A model generated the notes under the pieces. It did not search any database, was not told the origin of the DNA, and saw only the letters and a list, made by a program, of their open reading frames with translations. This document shows, piece by piece, positions 31,646-40,894 of a DNA stretch of 64,000 nucleotides (positions within the stretch are counted from its first letter, which is position 1; the number at the start of each line of letters is the position of its first letter). A program made the position numbers and the translations under genes. Source of the DNA: Pyropia yezoensis (Eukaryota; Rhodophyta; Bangiophyceae; Bangiales; Bangiaceae). The stretch covers positions 40,663,030 through 40,727,029 of the forward strand of contig CM020618.1 of NCBI GenBank assembly GCA_009829735.1, written 5' to 3'.

Positions 31646-34393
31646 CTACCAGTCAACCTCGAGAACGTATGCCGCCGCGACTGCGACCGCCACCCCCGCC
31701 GTGGCCGCAAAAGCCGTGACGCGTCGCCGCAGGTTCGCTACCGCCGAACTGACGGCGGCGGCAACGGCGGGCTCTCTGCTGCTGCTGCTGCTGCTACCGC
31801 CACCACTGCCGCTGTCGATGCTACCGCCGCCACGTCGTCGGCGGCGTCTATCACCACTGGCGCCGCTGCTCGCAGAGAAGGATGAAGAAGCGACAGCCGT
31901 GACCATCCACGCCTCCACCTCGCCAAGCCGCAGCCGCACGCAGCCGCCACGCACAAACACCATCACCTCCACGTCAGCGAGGGTGGCCTCGCCGAGGGCA
32001 GGGGCGGGCACAGCGGGCACGCTAAGAGGGGCCAGCCGCACCACCGCCGTGACGTCGCCGTGGCCATCGCTACCGCCACCGTGCCGCCTCGCAGGAGGGG
32101 CCTCGTCGCTGTCATCACCGCTGTTACTGTCGCTATCGCGTTCGCAGTCACTATCCTGGTCGCAGGCGCTGTCCTCGCCGACATGGACGCGGGCGTCGCC
32201 GTTGGCGCCGGCAACCGTGGAGGCCGCGGGGCGGGCCTCAACGGGCGCCCGCCCCCCAGGCCGCAGTCGTGCTACCGCCTCGGAGAGAGGTACCCACGTC
32301 TGTGTCGCCTCGCATAACAGCTCAGATGGTGCGTAGGACCCCTTGTAAGCCATCTTGGGGCACCGATGGATGTAATAGCCCATATAGTAGTAGCGAAGAT
32401 CGGGGCAGGTGGGCGTCAGAGAGGCAGTGTGAGCGATTTCGTGGAGCGCCGACAGGGAGCCCAGGGACAGATGACCATACGCGGGGGCGTAAAAGAGGTA
32501 AACGGATGACACGCAGCGGGGAAGGATGTCCAGTACCGCAACGGCAATAAGGGTGCCGTCCAGTTCGTAGCGCGCGTGGAAGGTACCATAGCCACAAGGA
32601 GGGGCGGGAACAGGGGGGTCGTCGCCGCTGTCGCTGCTGTCATTGCCTGTGCCGCTGATGCCGGGCCAGCTTTCAGAAGGGGAAGGAAGGGGTGACTCGA
32701 CGAGGAAGTTGTTGTAGCCAGAGGGGGTGTAAGATGTGGGTGCCTTGTCGTGTATGGCCGCCTGATAAGCCTTGTACAGCTCAAATTCATCCTCGTGGAA
32801 GGCCGCGGGCGCAAGCGACACGCGCAGGCCGCCAGTGGGCAAGGCCCCGCCGCCACAGGGGAGCGGTGCCCCGGCGGCGCACTTGTCACTGTCCGTGCCG
32901 CTGCTGCCGTCGCCGCTCGCACCGGCGCTGCCGTTGGCACCCTCGGCGGGGTCCCCCCCCTCCTGCATGCGCGCCGTGGACCAACCATTGACGGTGGCAT
33001 GTCGGCCACCGGCGGCAGGGAACCCCAGGCGCGTCAGTAGACGTTGCGTGTCGGTCGCGTCGGCAGGCAGCACCCCCGCGTCACTCGCCCCTGGGTCGCT
33101 AGCCCCTCTAGGCGCATGTGATGCACTACGGCACACACCGACCCCCAGCCGTGATGACGCGACCTCCTCGACCGCCCGCGAGTCCATACTGTCCGCCGTG
33201 CCACCCTTGTGGGCGTCCCACCCCGCTCCTACCGCCGCGGCTCGTAGCCAAACATTCACAAATCCGGGTGCTACCACCTCCACACGCAGCACCCCCGGTA
33301 CTGCACGTAGCGCGGGAGCCACTGCCACAGCCGTAGCCATCTGCGCCTCGGTGGCGGCTGCCGATGCGGCCGCCTTTGCTGCAAGGTAGGTGGCCTTGGT
33401 CGGCCGCCCGGCAGGGGGCGCGGCGGACTCATGGCCAGACTCGGGGAGACGGGGCGGTGGCAAAGGCGGCGACGCCTTTCGCCGCGTCGCTGCCGCTACG
33501 ACGAACGCCACGTTGCAGGCATAGGTCACCCCGCAAGGGGCGGGTTTGCGCACCAAAGCCTCAGTACCCGCAAAAGTGGTAAGGACCGCGGCGGGGGTGG
33601 GGGTGAGGGGACTGCCAGATGCTGCACCAGGGCCAGCAACAGGGGCAGCGGCACCTCTACTCAAGCCCGCACCCCGCCCACTGCCCGAGAGGCGAGGGAG
33701 CAGGGAGACCCGCGCCAGAGCGGCAGCGTCCTCGCCCACCGCAGCGACAGGGGACGACACACCCAGAGCCGCCGCCCCCGCTGTCACTGCAGCGGCCACC
33801 ACTGCGGCCACCACTGCTGGGTCGCCTCTTGGTGCGGTGGCCTTCCCCCCTGCGGCGGGTGGCCGGGGAGCCGGGGTGCCAGTACCAGCAGCATGGTCAG
33901 CAGTGGCGGAGGTGGCAGCAGAAAAAGTGCTGCCGCTTTGGCCGGCACCCCCCCCCCCGCCGCCCGCCGGTTTCCTTCTCCTTGGCGTGGGCGCAGTCCC
34001 CCACACCCCTGCCTCAGTTCCACTCCCGGCCGCATCCCCTCCAACCCCCCCCGCGGCCAGGAGACGGCGGAGCTTGGCCTGCCGCTTCCGCTGCGAGCGA
34101 CTGGGTGTGAACCGTGCCGCCTCGAGCCGAATGACCAGGTGCTGGCAGCACGTCACCCCGTTAACCGACTTGTACACGTACGTCCCCGACCGGCGGTAGC
34201 CCGCGTCGAGAAGTGCATTGTACGTGGCGGGAGACAGCCGGTGGGCCATAAACCCATTCGCCCGAAACGACGGCCGCGGGTTCCCACAGTACCCGCAGGG
34301 TGAGGTGGAGGGAGAGAGGAGCGTAAGAATGTCGGCCGGCAAGCGCCGGGGGGGGCACGCCCGCTCCGCATGGGGGGGCGGCGGGGGGGGCAT
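31646..34393 (-). CDS. ATE1: Arginyl-tRNA-protein transferase (ATE1), single exon
   Basis: The enzyme transfers arginine from Arg-tRNA to N-terminal acidic (or oxidised Cys) residues, marking proteins for the Arg/N-degron pathway. The N-terminal domain has the conserved CGYC motif and a downstream CC pair (NGVTCCQHL), the Cys set used in ATE1 for metal or cluster binding, plus the FTPSRSQRKRQAK segment. The C-terminal catalytic domain has ELYKAYQ, LIAVAVLDILP, SSVYLFY, SLGSLSALHEI and YYYMGYYIHRCPKMAYKG. The frame extends a little further upstream, but the first ATG is at 34393-34391. At about 915 residues it is far longer than animal or yeast ATE1 (about 500). An Ala/Gly/Pro-rich insert separates the two domains, and about 200 extra residues follow the catalytic core. 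That extension is acidic and Ser-rich and ends with a hydrophobic segment. No intron is needed. Confidence 0.93.
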   Translation of the reverse strand: MPPPPPPHAERACPPRRLPADILTLLSPSTSPCGYCGNPRPSFRANGFMAHRLSPATYNALLDAGYRRSGTYVYKSVNGVTCCQHLVIRLEAARFTPSRSQRKRQAKLRRLLAAGGVGGDAAGSGTEAGVWGTAPTPRRRKPAGGGGGGAGQSGSTFSAATSATADHAAGTGTPAPRPPAAGGKATAPRGDPAVVAAVVAAAVTAGAAALGVSSPVAAVGEDAAALARVSLLPRLSGSGRGAGLSRGAAAPVAGPGAASGSPLTPTPAAVLTTFAGTEALVRKPAPCGVTYACNVAFVVAAATRRKASPPLPPPRLPESGHESAAPPAGRPTKATYLAAKAAASAAATEAQMATAVAVAPALRAVPGVLRVEVVAPGFVNVWLRAAAVGAGWDAHKGGTADSMDSRAVEEVASSRLGVGVCRSASHAPRGASDPGASDAGVLPADATDTQRLLTRLGFPAAGGRHATVNGWSTARMQEGGDPAEGANGSAGASGDGSSGTDSDKCAAGAPLPCGGGALPTGGLRVSLAPAAFHEDEFELYKAYQAAIHDKAPTSYTPSGYNNFLVESPLPSPSESWPGISGTGNDSSDSGDDPPVPAPPCGYGTFHARYELDGTLIAVAVLDILPRCVSSVYLFYAPAYGHLSLGSLSALHEIAHTASLTPTCPDLRYYYMGYYIHRCPKMAYKGSYAPSELLCEATQTWVPLSEAVARLRPGGRAPVEARPAASTVAGANGDARVHVGEDSACDQDSDCERDSDSNSGDDSDEAPPARRHGGGSDGHGDVTAVVRLAPLSVPAVPAPALGEATLADVEVMVFVRGGCVRLRLGEVEAWMVTAVASSSFSASSGASGDRRRRRRGGGSIDSGSGGGSSSSSSREPAVAAAVSSAVANLRRRVTAFAATAGVAVAVAAAYVLEVDW

Positions 34394-34738
34394 GAGGTAG
34401 CTGAGATGGCAAGACAAGGGAGGATGAGGGTCGGGGGGGTGGGGGGCAGTAGGGGGGCGTTGGCCAAAAGGGGCAGGCCAAGGGGCGGCGCAGTGGTGGT
34501 GTCAGGCCGCTCCTGGCAGCGCCGCCTCTGGGGAGGTTGACGAGTGCAGAGCGGAACGAGAAGGCTTCGTCGTGCAGGAGACGTCCTGAGCATGGGTCTG
34601 TGGGGCTGTGGCGTGCTTGCCAGCGTTGCAGGTCTCGGGTGGGCCCCAGGGGCGATGGAGTCCCTTGGCAGCGCAATGTCAGATGTAACTGAAAGATTCA
34701 AGATTCTAGATGGAATAGATCCGTCAGAAATGCTGATC

Positions 34739-34747
34739 CAGCCAATG
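34739..34747 (-). promoter_or_regulatory. CCAAT-type element upstream of ATE1
   Basis: CCAAT at 34742-34746 (AGCCAATGAG context) lies about 350 bp upstream of the ATE1 ATG. CCAAT boxes act in either orientation. It could equally serve a + strand transcript, so the assignment is by proximity only. Confidence 0.3.
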
Positions 34748-34966
34748 AGCAGCTGTCCTGTGGCTTCCTTCTTGAGTCCAGGTCGACCATTCTCTCACAG
34801 CTTTGACACATCCGGTTGAGACTATTCACAGGTCCCATGCCTGTCACCGATTGGCCAAGAGGTGTGTGCAGTTTCTTGGTTCCTTTGCCGCAAACAGAAT
34901 CCTCCAGAGACCACGGTCAACTCCTTGTACCCATCAATGGCCGACCTGAGGCCAGTTCTCCGACCC

Positions 34967-35917
34967 TGCGCAGCGGATCTAAAACCGTGTATCTTATTTT
35001 CCGTGCATCGGGCCCGAACAGGCGTGCACGGGATTGCAGGGGGGCGCCCAGGTGCCCCGTAAAGCCCGATTTCCGCGTGCAAGAGCGCGCACGGCCGCGT
35101 TATGACCGTGCTTCCTACTCGTTTTTTTTCTCTCCTCGACGACCGTCATCAGGACGACAAGGCCTACCTTCTCATGTAAAGAACGGTCATATTTGTTCTG
35201 CAGCGGCCGAGATCGCCTCTTTTTTGCAGACTGTTGCAGGCCCCTTTTCACGAGAAATGCGCCTGTTTGCAGGGTCGCGCATTTCGGCCTGCAGCGCATG
35301 ACCAGCCCGCTGTCCCGTTCGTTTCAGGCACTGCTATCCGATACTCGTTCCTGTCGAAATTTCGCGCAACGGGTGCTCTCCACTTGTGCTTGCACGTGCA
35401 ACGGAGCGCTATTTTTGCATTTCTTGAACACGTGCTGTGCAGGGTTTGTGCAACTCTCCCGTGCTGCGCGATCGTTTTCGTCGCACAGGCGCATATTCCG
35501 ACGTGCCCTCCCCCCTCAGAGTGCGTCCAGCGCACTTCCAAGGACTCACCGCCTAGTTGCGCGCGTCAGCTGATCCGTAGCACAGCGATATGAGAATTGG
35601 GGCTGCTATGCTGCAGCACGTTTCTTGCACGAACGAGTTATGGTGTGCACGGCGCAGGTAATTCATCCACGTGTTGTGCGGAGGCAGCTGCAGGCCCCAT
35701 GTTCTGCGAAGTTCGGGCCTCACCTCGAAATAAGCATGCCCTGCAGCGTTTTACATGATGCCAAGGCGTGCTCCGCAGGCAATGTGAAATTTTACGGCTT
35801 GCAGAAGCGGCAACGCCCGGGCCGGAGGGGCCTGCAAACACGCATTTGACAGTGCGCGCACGTGCCGGCACGGAAAATAATATACACGGTTTAAGACCCG
35901 CTGCGCTGGACGTGCGG
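34967..35917. mobile_element. AT-richer segment with long imperfect inverted arms, candidate MITE or foldback
   Basis: About 34967-35075 and 35790-35917 are inverted copies of each other: for example GCGCAGCGGATCTAAAACCG on the left versus the reverse complement of 35895-35917 on the right, continuing through GTGTAT and TTATTTTCCGTGC. The translated arms show the same peptide (LKPCILFSV) in mirror orientation. The central part has many TGCAGG/CCTGCA motifs and T-rich stretches, and its base composition is unlike the GC-rich surroundings. It has no coding capacity I trust. I could not define a target duplication. Confidence 0.55.
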
Positions 35918-36220
35918 CATGGGGCGTTCTGCAAGATAGCATATGTATCTAGTTGGAACAGACGTGCTCCACAACACAGCTGGTAGAGAGCGACCTTAAC
36001 AGACCTCATAGGAGCCGCGCTTAGCCGGTTAAGAGGTGCATGACGAGACGCGGTCCAGTTGGTACAGCACATATCCTATCTACAGTGCAGTATTTACTAG
36101 TTCAACTATGTATTTCATATATATCTCTTGCAGATCACGGTTCGATACGAAAAGCAGTAGAGTTGGGTACCTGGTGCGTCGCGGATCTTGAAAGATGGAT
36201 CGCCAGAAACGCTGCAGCGT

Positions 36221-36229
36221 CCAATCAGC
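36221..36229 (+). promoter_or_regulatory. CCAAT box upstream of the S/T-P-rich gene
   Basis: CCAATCAGC followed directly by CCCCGCC (a GC-box-like stretch) lies about 265 bp upstream of the ATG at 36491. The 9-mer matches the classical CCAAT-box consensus. Confidence 0.4.
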
Positions 36230-36490
36230 CCCGCCACGGCTTGCGCGCGCCGGGGGCGCGACTTCCCTGTGGAATACACGCGGTGGAGGTGCCAGCGAGG
36301 GCGAGCGCGCGCTCGCTGCTCACCTTACGCGGTACACTTGCCGCGGCGGAGGCCGTGCGCTGCTGTGGCGCGCTCCAGACTGGCTTTGGACTGGCTTTCT
36401 CCCCTTCCCCCCCCGTCTCCCCTCTCCGCGTCCTGTCATCCGTTGTGTAACAACCCTACACGGTGAGTGCCAACCCCCAGCCGCCTCCGG

Positions 36491-38641
36491 ATGGCTGGCG
36501 CGTCCGTCGCGGAGCGCATCATGGCGCCCGATACCCCCGGCGGCAGCGGTGGCGGCAGCGGCACGCGTGGAGGGGGTGGCGGGGGTGGCGGCGGCGGGCC
36601 CACCCCGCCGGGTGCTGCGGCGGCGTGGCTCTCCCCCGCTGCCCGGAGGGCCAAGCCGCGGCCTGCTACCGCGTGGCCAGTGGGGGGGGCGGCGGCCGCG
36701 GCCATTGTGGCGGCTGCGGCGGCAGCGGCTGCGGCGACGGGCGGTGACAAGAGCCGTCGTTCCCCCGCCGCCACCGCCGCCGGCAGCGACTGCGAGGACC
36801 GGATTGAGGTGGGGCCCCTGCGGTCGCGATCGCCGCTGCCGCGACGACCGCCGCCTCCGCTACCCCCCGCGCGTCCGCCCTATGCGTTTCTCCCTCCCTC
36901 GTCCATGCCGGCGGCTGCTGCGCCGCCTCCAACCGCGCCTTCGTGCGGTTGGGGGCAGCAGCTGGACCCGGCAGCAGAGGTGGCCGCCGCTGTCGCTGCC
37001 GGCTGGGAGGAGGAGGGGGGGGTGGCGGCGGCTGCGGCGACGACGACGGCAGCGGCGTCGGCGGAGGAGGGGGATGAGGAGGAGGAGGCGGGGGCGGGGG
37101 AGGGGGCGGTGGAGCGTCTGGCGGCTCGCCCCGGGGGGAGCTCTCCCCGCGCTAAGGCCACCACCATGGACCTTGACGCGTGGCCGTCGCCTCTGCCGAG
37201 TCCAGCTTTTGGGGGGGGGCTCGCCGCCAGGCGGCCGCCCGCTGCGAGCGTGGACGTGTGGCGGTCGCCGCCGCCGAGCCCCCTTCTCCTAGACGGGCTG
37301 CCGCTGGGGGTGGGCGTCCCTGCTGGTGGCGGCGGCGGCGGCGGCGACGACGACGGCGTGGCGGCTGCTATGGACGCCCCCGTGGCGGCGGCGGTGGCAC
37401 CAGCCGGATGGGGGGAGGTGGCAGTCGCTGCCCGTCGTGGCACGCTGAGGTCGCCGTCACCGGGGCGGTCGGCCTCCTCGGCGGCTGGAGCGGCAGGGAC
37501 GGCGGCTGTGCTGGGGCCCAGGGGCGTACCCTGGTCCCCGGGGGCCGGGAGGGTGCCCCTCCCGGCGGGCAGGGCGGGCGGGGTCGAGGCGACAGCGGCG
37601 CCGACCCGGCGGGCAACGCGCTCAACATCGGCGGTGGCGGCGGCGTCGACAGGGGTGGCGGTCACGCCACGCCCACGACGGCGGCGGGCATCCAAGGCGG
37701 CAGTGGACCCTGCGCCGCCGCCCCGTCGGCGACGTACGCATGGGGCGGCTCGACAGCCCCCCCCCCCCTCCCCCACCGCTGGCCCCCCCCCACGCCCGCG
37801 GGCGCCCGCGGGGCGAGCCGCCGCCGCCCCCTCCCCCCCCACTTCCGCGCCCCCCTCCCCTCCCCGCGGCTCCCTTCCGCCCCCCCCCGGCGTCGGCCTC
37901 TTCCCACCACTGCTGCCGGAAGCGGGCGGGGCGGTGGGCGTGCCGCCGCCCGGTGCGGGGTCCCCCTCCTCCACGCCCCCCGCTCTGGCCGTCCCGCCGC
38001 CAGTCACGGTAGTGTATGGCGGCCGCGCCGCGCGGGGGAAGGGCGGCAGCTGCCACCGCCGCGGCCGCCGTCGGCCACCCGTCGTCTGCGACCCGACGGT
38101 GACGGCGCCGGCAACTGCGGCAGCGGCGGCGCCGGCAGGGGCAGAGGCGGCAGCAGCCCACGCGGTGGCGGCGACGGGGGCCACCCAGCGGGTAGCGGTT
38201 GAGGACGCGCCAGCGGGGGGGGGGGGTTGGGGGGAAGGTACCCGTCGCGGCCCCTCCCCGGATGGCGTGGGCGCGGGGATGGCGGGCCCGACGCCCCCAC
38301 GGCGGCGGCGGGGCCCCGCGCGGGCCGGCAGGCGGGGAGCACCGTCGGGGGCGGCGACAGCGTCCGCAGGGGCGGCAGAGGCGGCGGCAGCGGGGGGTAG
38401 TGCGACCGACGGGGAGTGGGACGGCGGCGATGGTGGTGGTGGCGGCGACGGCAGCGGCGGCGGCGGCGGCGGCGATGGTGGTGGCGGCGGCGGCGTTGGC
38501 GGCGGCGGTGGTGGCGGCGGTGGTCCTACCGACGGCGACGCGGCGCTGCAGTCGTTTTGGGCGGCGCAGCGCGCGTTTTGGGCCGACGTGGACGCGGTGG
38601 AGCTGGCCGAGGCGACGCCGTCGCCGACCCCGCCACTGTGA
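36491..38641 (+). CDS. Disordered Ser/Thr-Pro-rich protein of unknown function, possible Sororin-like C-terminus
   Basis: A 716-residue frame starts at ATG 36491 (an upstream GTG at 36467 is not needed) and ends at TGA 38639-38641. It is almost entirely low-complexity: Gly runs, Ala runs, acidic Glu/Ala stretches, and many SP/TP pairs (SPSP, PLRSRSP, TPRPRRRR) that look like proline-directed kinase sites. Two related segments, DAWPSPLPSP and DVWRSPPPSP, occur near residues 230 and 260. Basic patches suggest nuclear location. The one ordered-looking part is the extreme C-terminus (LQSFWAAQRAFWADVDAVEL), which recalls the aromatic-acidic end of Sororin-type cohesion proteins. That is a weak resemblance from memory. 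A longer frame on the opposite strand (36880-39414) is Pro/Ala/Thr-rich and looks like the shadow. A CCAAT box upstream supports + strand transcription. Confidence 0.5.
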   Translation: MAGASVAERIMAPDTPGGSGGGSGTRGGGGGGGGGGPTPPGAAAAWLSPAARRAKPRPATAWPVGGAAAAAIVAAAAAAAAATGGDKSRRSPAATAAGSDCEDRIEVGPLRSRSPLPRRPPPPLPPARPPYAFLPPSSMPAAAAPPPTAPSCGWGQQLDPAAEVAAAVAAGWEEEGGVAAAAATTTAAASAEEGDEEEEAGAGEGAVERLAARPGGSSPRAKATTMDLDAWPSPLPSPAFGGGLAARRPPAASVDVWRSPPPSPLLLDGLPLGVGVPAGGGGGGGDDDGVAAAMDAPVAAAVAPAGWGEVAVAARRGTLRSPSPGRSASSAAGAAGTAAVLGPRGVPWSPGAGRVPLPAGRAGGVEATAAPTRRATRSTSAVAAASTGVAVTPRPRRRRASKAAVDPAPPPRRRRTHGAARQPPPPSPTAGPPPRPRAPAGRAAAAPSPPTSAPPSPPRGSLPPPPGVGLFPPLLPEAGGAVGVPPPGAGSPSSTPPALAVPPPVTVVYGGRAARGKGGSCHRRGRRRPPVVCDPTVTAPATAAAAAPAGAEAAAAHAVAATGATQRVAVEDAPAGGGGWGEGTRRGPSPDGVGAGMAGPTPPRRRRGPARAGRRGAPSGAATASAGAAEAAAAGGSATDGEWDGGDGGGGGDGSGGGGGGDGGGGGGVGGGGGGGGGPTDGDAALQSFWAAQRAFWADVDAVELAEATPSPTPPL

Positions 38642-38746
38642 CGCCCCCCGCCGCGCCGCGCCCCCCGCACCGTGGGCGGGGAGGGGGGGGCGCCGCGCTG
38701 CACGCCCTCCTGCCTGCCCACAAGCGACTGCTCGAGAATGCACACG

Positions 38747-38779
<33 letters not shown>

Positions 38780-39112
38780 TCCCCCGACGTTGCCGACGCC
38801 GGGAGCGAGGGACGGGGGATGGAAGGCGGGGGCGGAACGTCATTCGCACGTGCCGCCGTCGGCTGCATCGTGACTGTTGGCAGTGGCGCGTGGCGGCGAC
38901 GGGTCAATCCCCCTTCCCCGCCTCCCTTCCCTCTCCTCGCCACCTCCCCCTGCCCGTCCCTCTTCCCCTGCCCCTCCGCCCCCCAGGGGCGGCGCTCGCA
39001 CTTGCGCGGGACACACAATGCAAATAAGAAGAAAGCGATGACAAAAAGTACACACCCCCACGGACGTCGCCGTTTCGCAGAGGTGACAGAGGGCGCGTCC
39101 CGGTCGTCGCCG
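38642..39112. other. Downstream flank, no gene identified
   Basis: Sequence after the preceding gene is C-rich, with a CGCCGC microsatellite near 38750-38780. I see no supported frame. A polyadenylation signal is not clear. Confidence 0.4.
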
Positions 39113-39216
39113 CCACGGCCACCGCCACGGCCACCGCCACGGCCACCGCCACGGCCACCGCCACGGCCACCGCCACGGCCACCGCCACGGCCACCGCCAC
39201 GGCCACCGCCACGGCC
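39113..39216 (-). repeat. 12-bp microsatellite (CCACGGCCACCG), about nine copies, encoding RGG repeats on the minus strand
   Basis: Nearly perfect 12-bp units run for about 104 bp. Read on the minus strand, downstream of an ATG at about 39268 (MSEGGEDRHAANP), they give a Gly-Arg-Gly-Gly repeat followed by DDRDAPSVTSAKRRR. This could be the first exon of an RGG-box RNA-binding protein or pure chance in a microsatellite. I found no downstream exon. Confidence 0.75.
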
Positions 39217-40134
39217 GCGGTGCGGGTTCGCGGCGTGCCTATCCTCCCCACCCTCGCTCATCTTGCAGCGGCCGCGTCGGCGTGGCCGCGTTGGCTGGCG
39301 TTGCGGGCGGCTGGGAATGGCCGTCGACGGCACACCCCGAGGGGCGGGTTTGGGGCGGCGGCCACGCGAGTGTGCAGCCACCCTCCCCCTCCATGTGAAG
39401 GCACCAGGCCCCACCGCCCCTCCACGCGCGGCGTCACGTCCCTCTTACCCAGCACCGGTTCCCCCTCCGCATCCTCCATCCCCACCCCGGTGGCGGCGCA
39501 GTCGTCGTCGTCAAGGGGCGTTACAGTGCGTACGGGGTTATATGTGGGGCTCATCTGGGAAAGTAGCCCACTTTTATTTTAGACTATATGCCAAGATTGA
39601 AGGACTATTGCTGGTGTCGGACCAGTCCTACTAAGAAATGTGTATACAATTTGGTCACTGGTGCCGAGATGGAGTTGCCGCTGAGCGGTCGCCCTGCGGA
39701 CAAGTCACAAGCCGGGGGTCAAACACGCTCCACGGGGGGACCGTGTCCAGCGCAAAGGTAAACGAAAGGTTCATAGCACACTCTCACGCACAGGGCTCAC
39801 TCGTCCTCGGCCTCCTCGCTCAATACCACCATGTCCACTGTGGCGCCAATAGCCTCTATGTCCTCCTCAGCTGTCAGCCACTGTCTCGCCGCCACCTCCC
39901 GCTCCGAGTCACCCACACCCTCGAACTCCTCTGAGATGGGCGCGTTAGCCATAAAGGCGACAATGTCTGAGACGGTGGTGGTGACGGCGGTGGGGTGTCG
40001 CGCCCGTGCGCGCCGTGTTTGACCAGAACAGCAATTGTGTTTCTGGCCAGTCCTAATTTGTGGGTGTCCGCATTCGAATTCCGGTGGGACAGAGACTCCT
40101 CTTCATAAATGGAGAGTTTCCCTCGTGCGAGTGT
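39217..40134. other. Intergenic, nothing identified
   Basis: Frames are short and no motif, splice pair or RNA gene is visible. The base composition from about 39540 is more AT-rich than around it. Confidence 0.35.
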
Positions 40135-40169
40135 GGCTGGGTTATACGTGGACCACATATAACCCAGCC
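40135..40169. repeat. Near-perfect 35-nt palindrome (hairpin)
   Basis: GGCTGGGTTATA at the left and TATAACCCAGCC at the right pair perfectly. The inner GTGG/CCAC adds four pairs after one mismatch, leaving a single central base. The stem is 17 positions with one mismatch. It could be a cruciform, a transposon end joined head-to-head, or a structured transcript. Confidence 0.85.
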
Positions 40170-40264
40170 GGATATAGTCCAATAACTACTGTATGGGGAA
40201 CACCTCTGCCCCCCCCTCTCACCGCTGCCGCCGCACCTCCTCATCTCCAATTCACCGCCTACCT

Positions 40265-40630
40265 CCCCCCCCCGCCCTTACCCCCGACCCGCCTTTCGCA
40301 AAAAGCACTGCGGTGGGCGACGGTGGCGACACGTCACCCCCCACCATCTGGGCAAGGGCATACTGGGGGTTGGCGGCCGTCTCGACCACCCCCGGGGGCT
40401 GGGGCCCCAGCGGGAACGGACGAGATGTCCCCGCTCCCAACCCTAGCTCTACGGTCACAGCCTCCCCCCCCTCCGCCCATCCCCCCCCCCCCCCCCCCCC
40501 CCCCCCCCAGCTGTACTCTGCATGCCGTCAGCCGCCTCGTAGGCCGTCCCCGATTCGCAGCCGCGCGCGTCTAGGCTCTCGCTCACCACGCCACACATGC
40601 ACCCCGGCGCGGCCGCGGCGGCCGCGGCGG
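40265..40630 (+). repeat. Dispersed 366-bp repeat B, copy 1
   Basis: This segment is nearly identical to 48661-49027, differing mainly in the length of the central C run (about 40476-40508) and a few bases. It begins with a C run followed by GCCCTTACCC and ends with GGCCGCGGCGG. In the other copy its right part encodes the C-terminal tail of serine acetyltransferase, but here it is separated from that gene by 8 kb. Confidence 0.92.
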
Positions 40631-40894
40631 GTGGTACACGGCCGCTTGAAACTTGTCCAGGTGCGCCTGGCCAGCGGGCCGCTCGACCATGGCGGTGGCA
40701 GCCAGCGTTGTCATTCGCAGGCTCCATACCGTCTGGACGTCGGCGATCGACGCAATCAGCTTGGCCCGTAAGACCGACAAGGACGGTCGCTCCCCGTACG
40801 TAGTACCACGCTGGCGGCAATAATCCTTCAACGACTCCACAGTCGTCTCTGCGTGGTCCAGAATGTCCTGTGGCACGTCGGCAGTGTAGGGGTT
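40631..40894 (-). pseudogene. Exon-like fragment of unknown gene, abutting repeat B
   Basis: The minus strand carries an open frame with natural composition (DILDHAETTVESLKDYCRQR, then a Leu/Ile/Ala-rich helical stretch with Asp, Gln and Trp). It is preceded by a plausible acceptor (GTGCCACAG, just above 40854). The frame runs into repeat B at 40630, so its original 3' end has probably been replaced. I do not recognise the family. Confidence 0.3.

Noticed and set aside
35950..36030. tRNA-like stretch (GCTGGTAGAG resembling an A box)
   Set aside because: No anticodon stem, T arm or acceptor stem can be paired around it.
39113..39216. CRISPR-like array
   Set aside because: The unit is a 12-bp microsatellite without spacers, and the window is eukaryotic.
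36880..39414. 844-codon open frame on the minus strand
   Set aside because: It overlaps the + strand S/T-P-rich gene; its composition is Pro/Ala/Thr repeat without ordered segments, and only the + frame has an ATG downstream of a CCAAT box and an ordered C-terminus.
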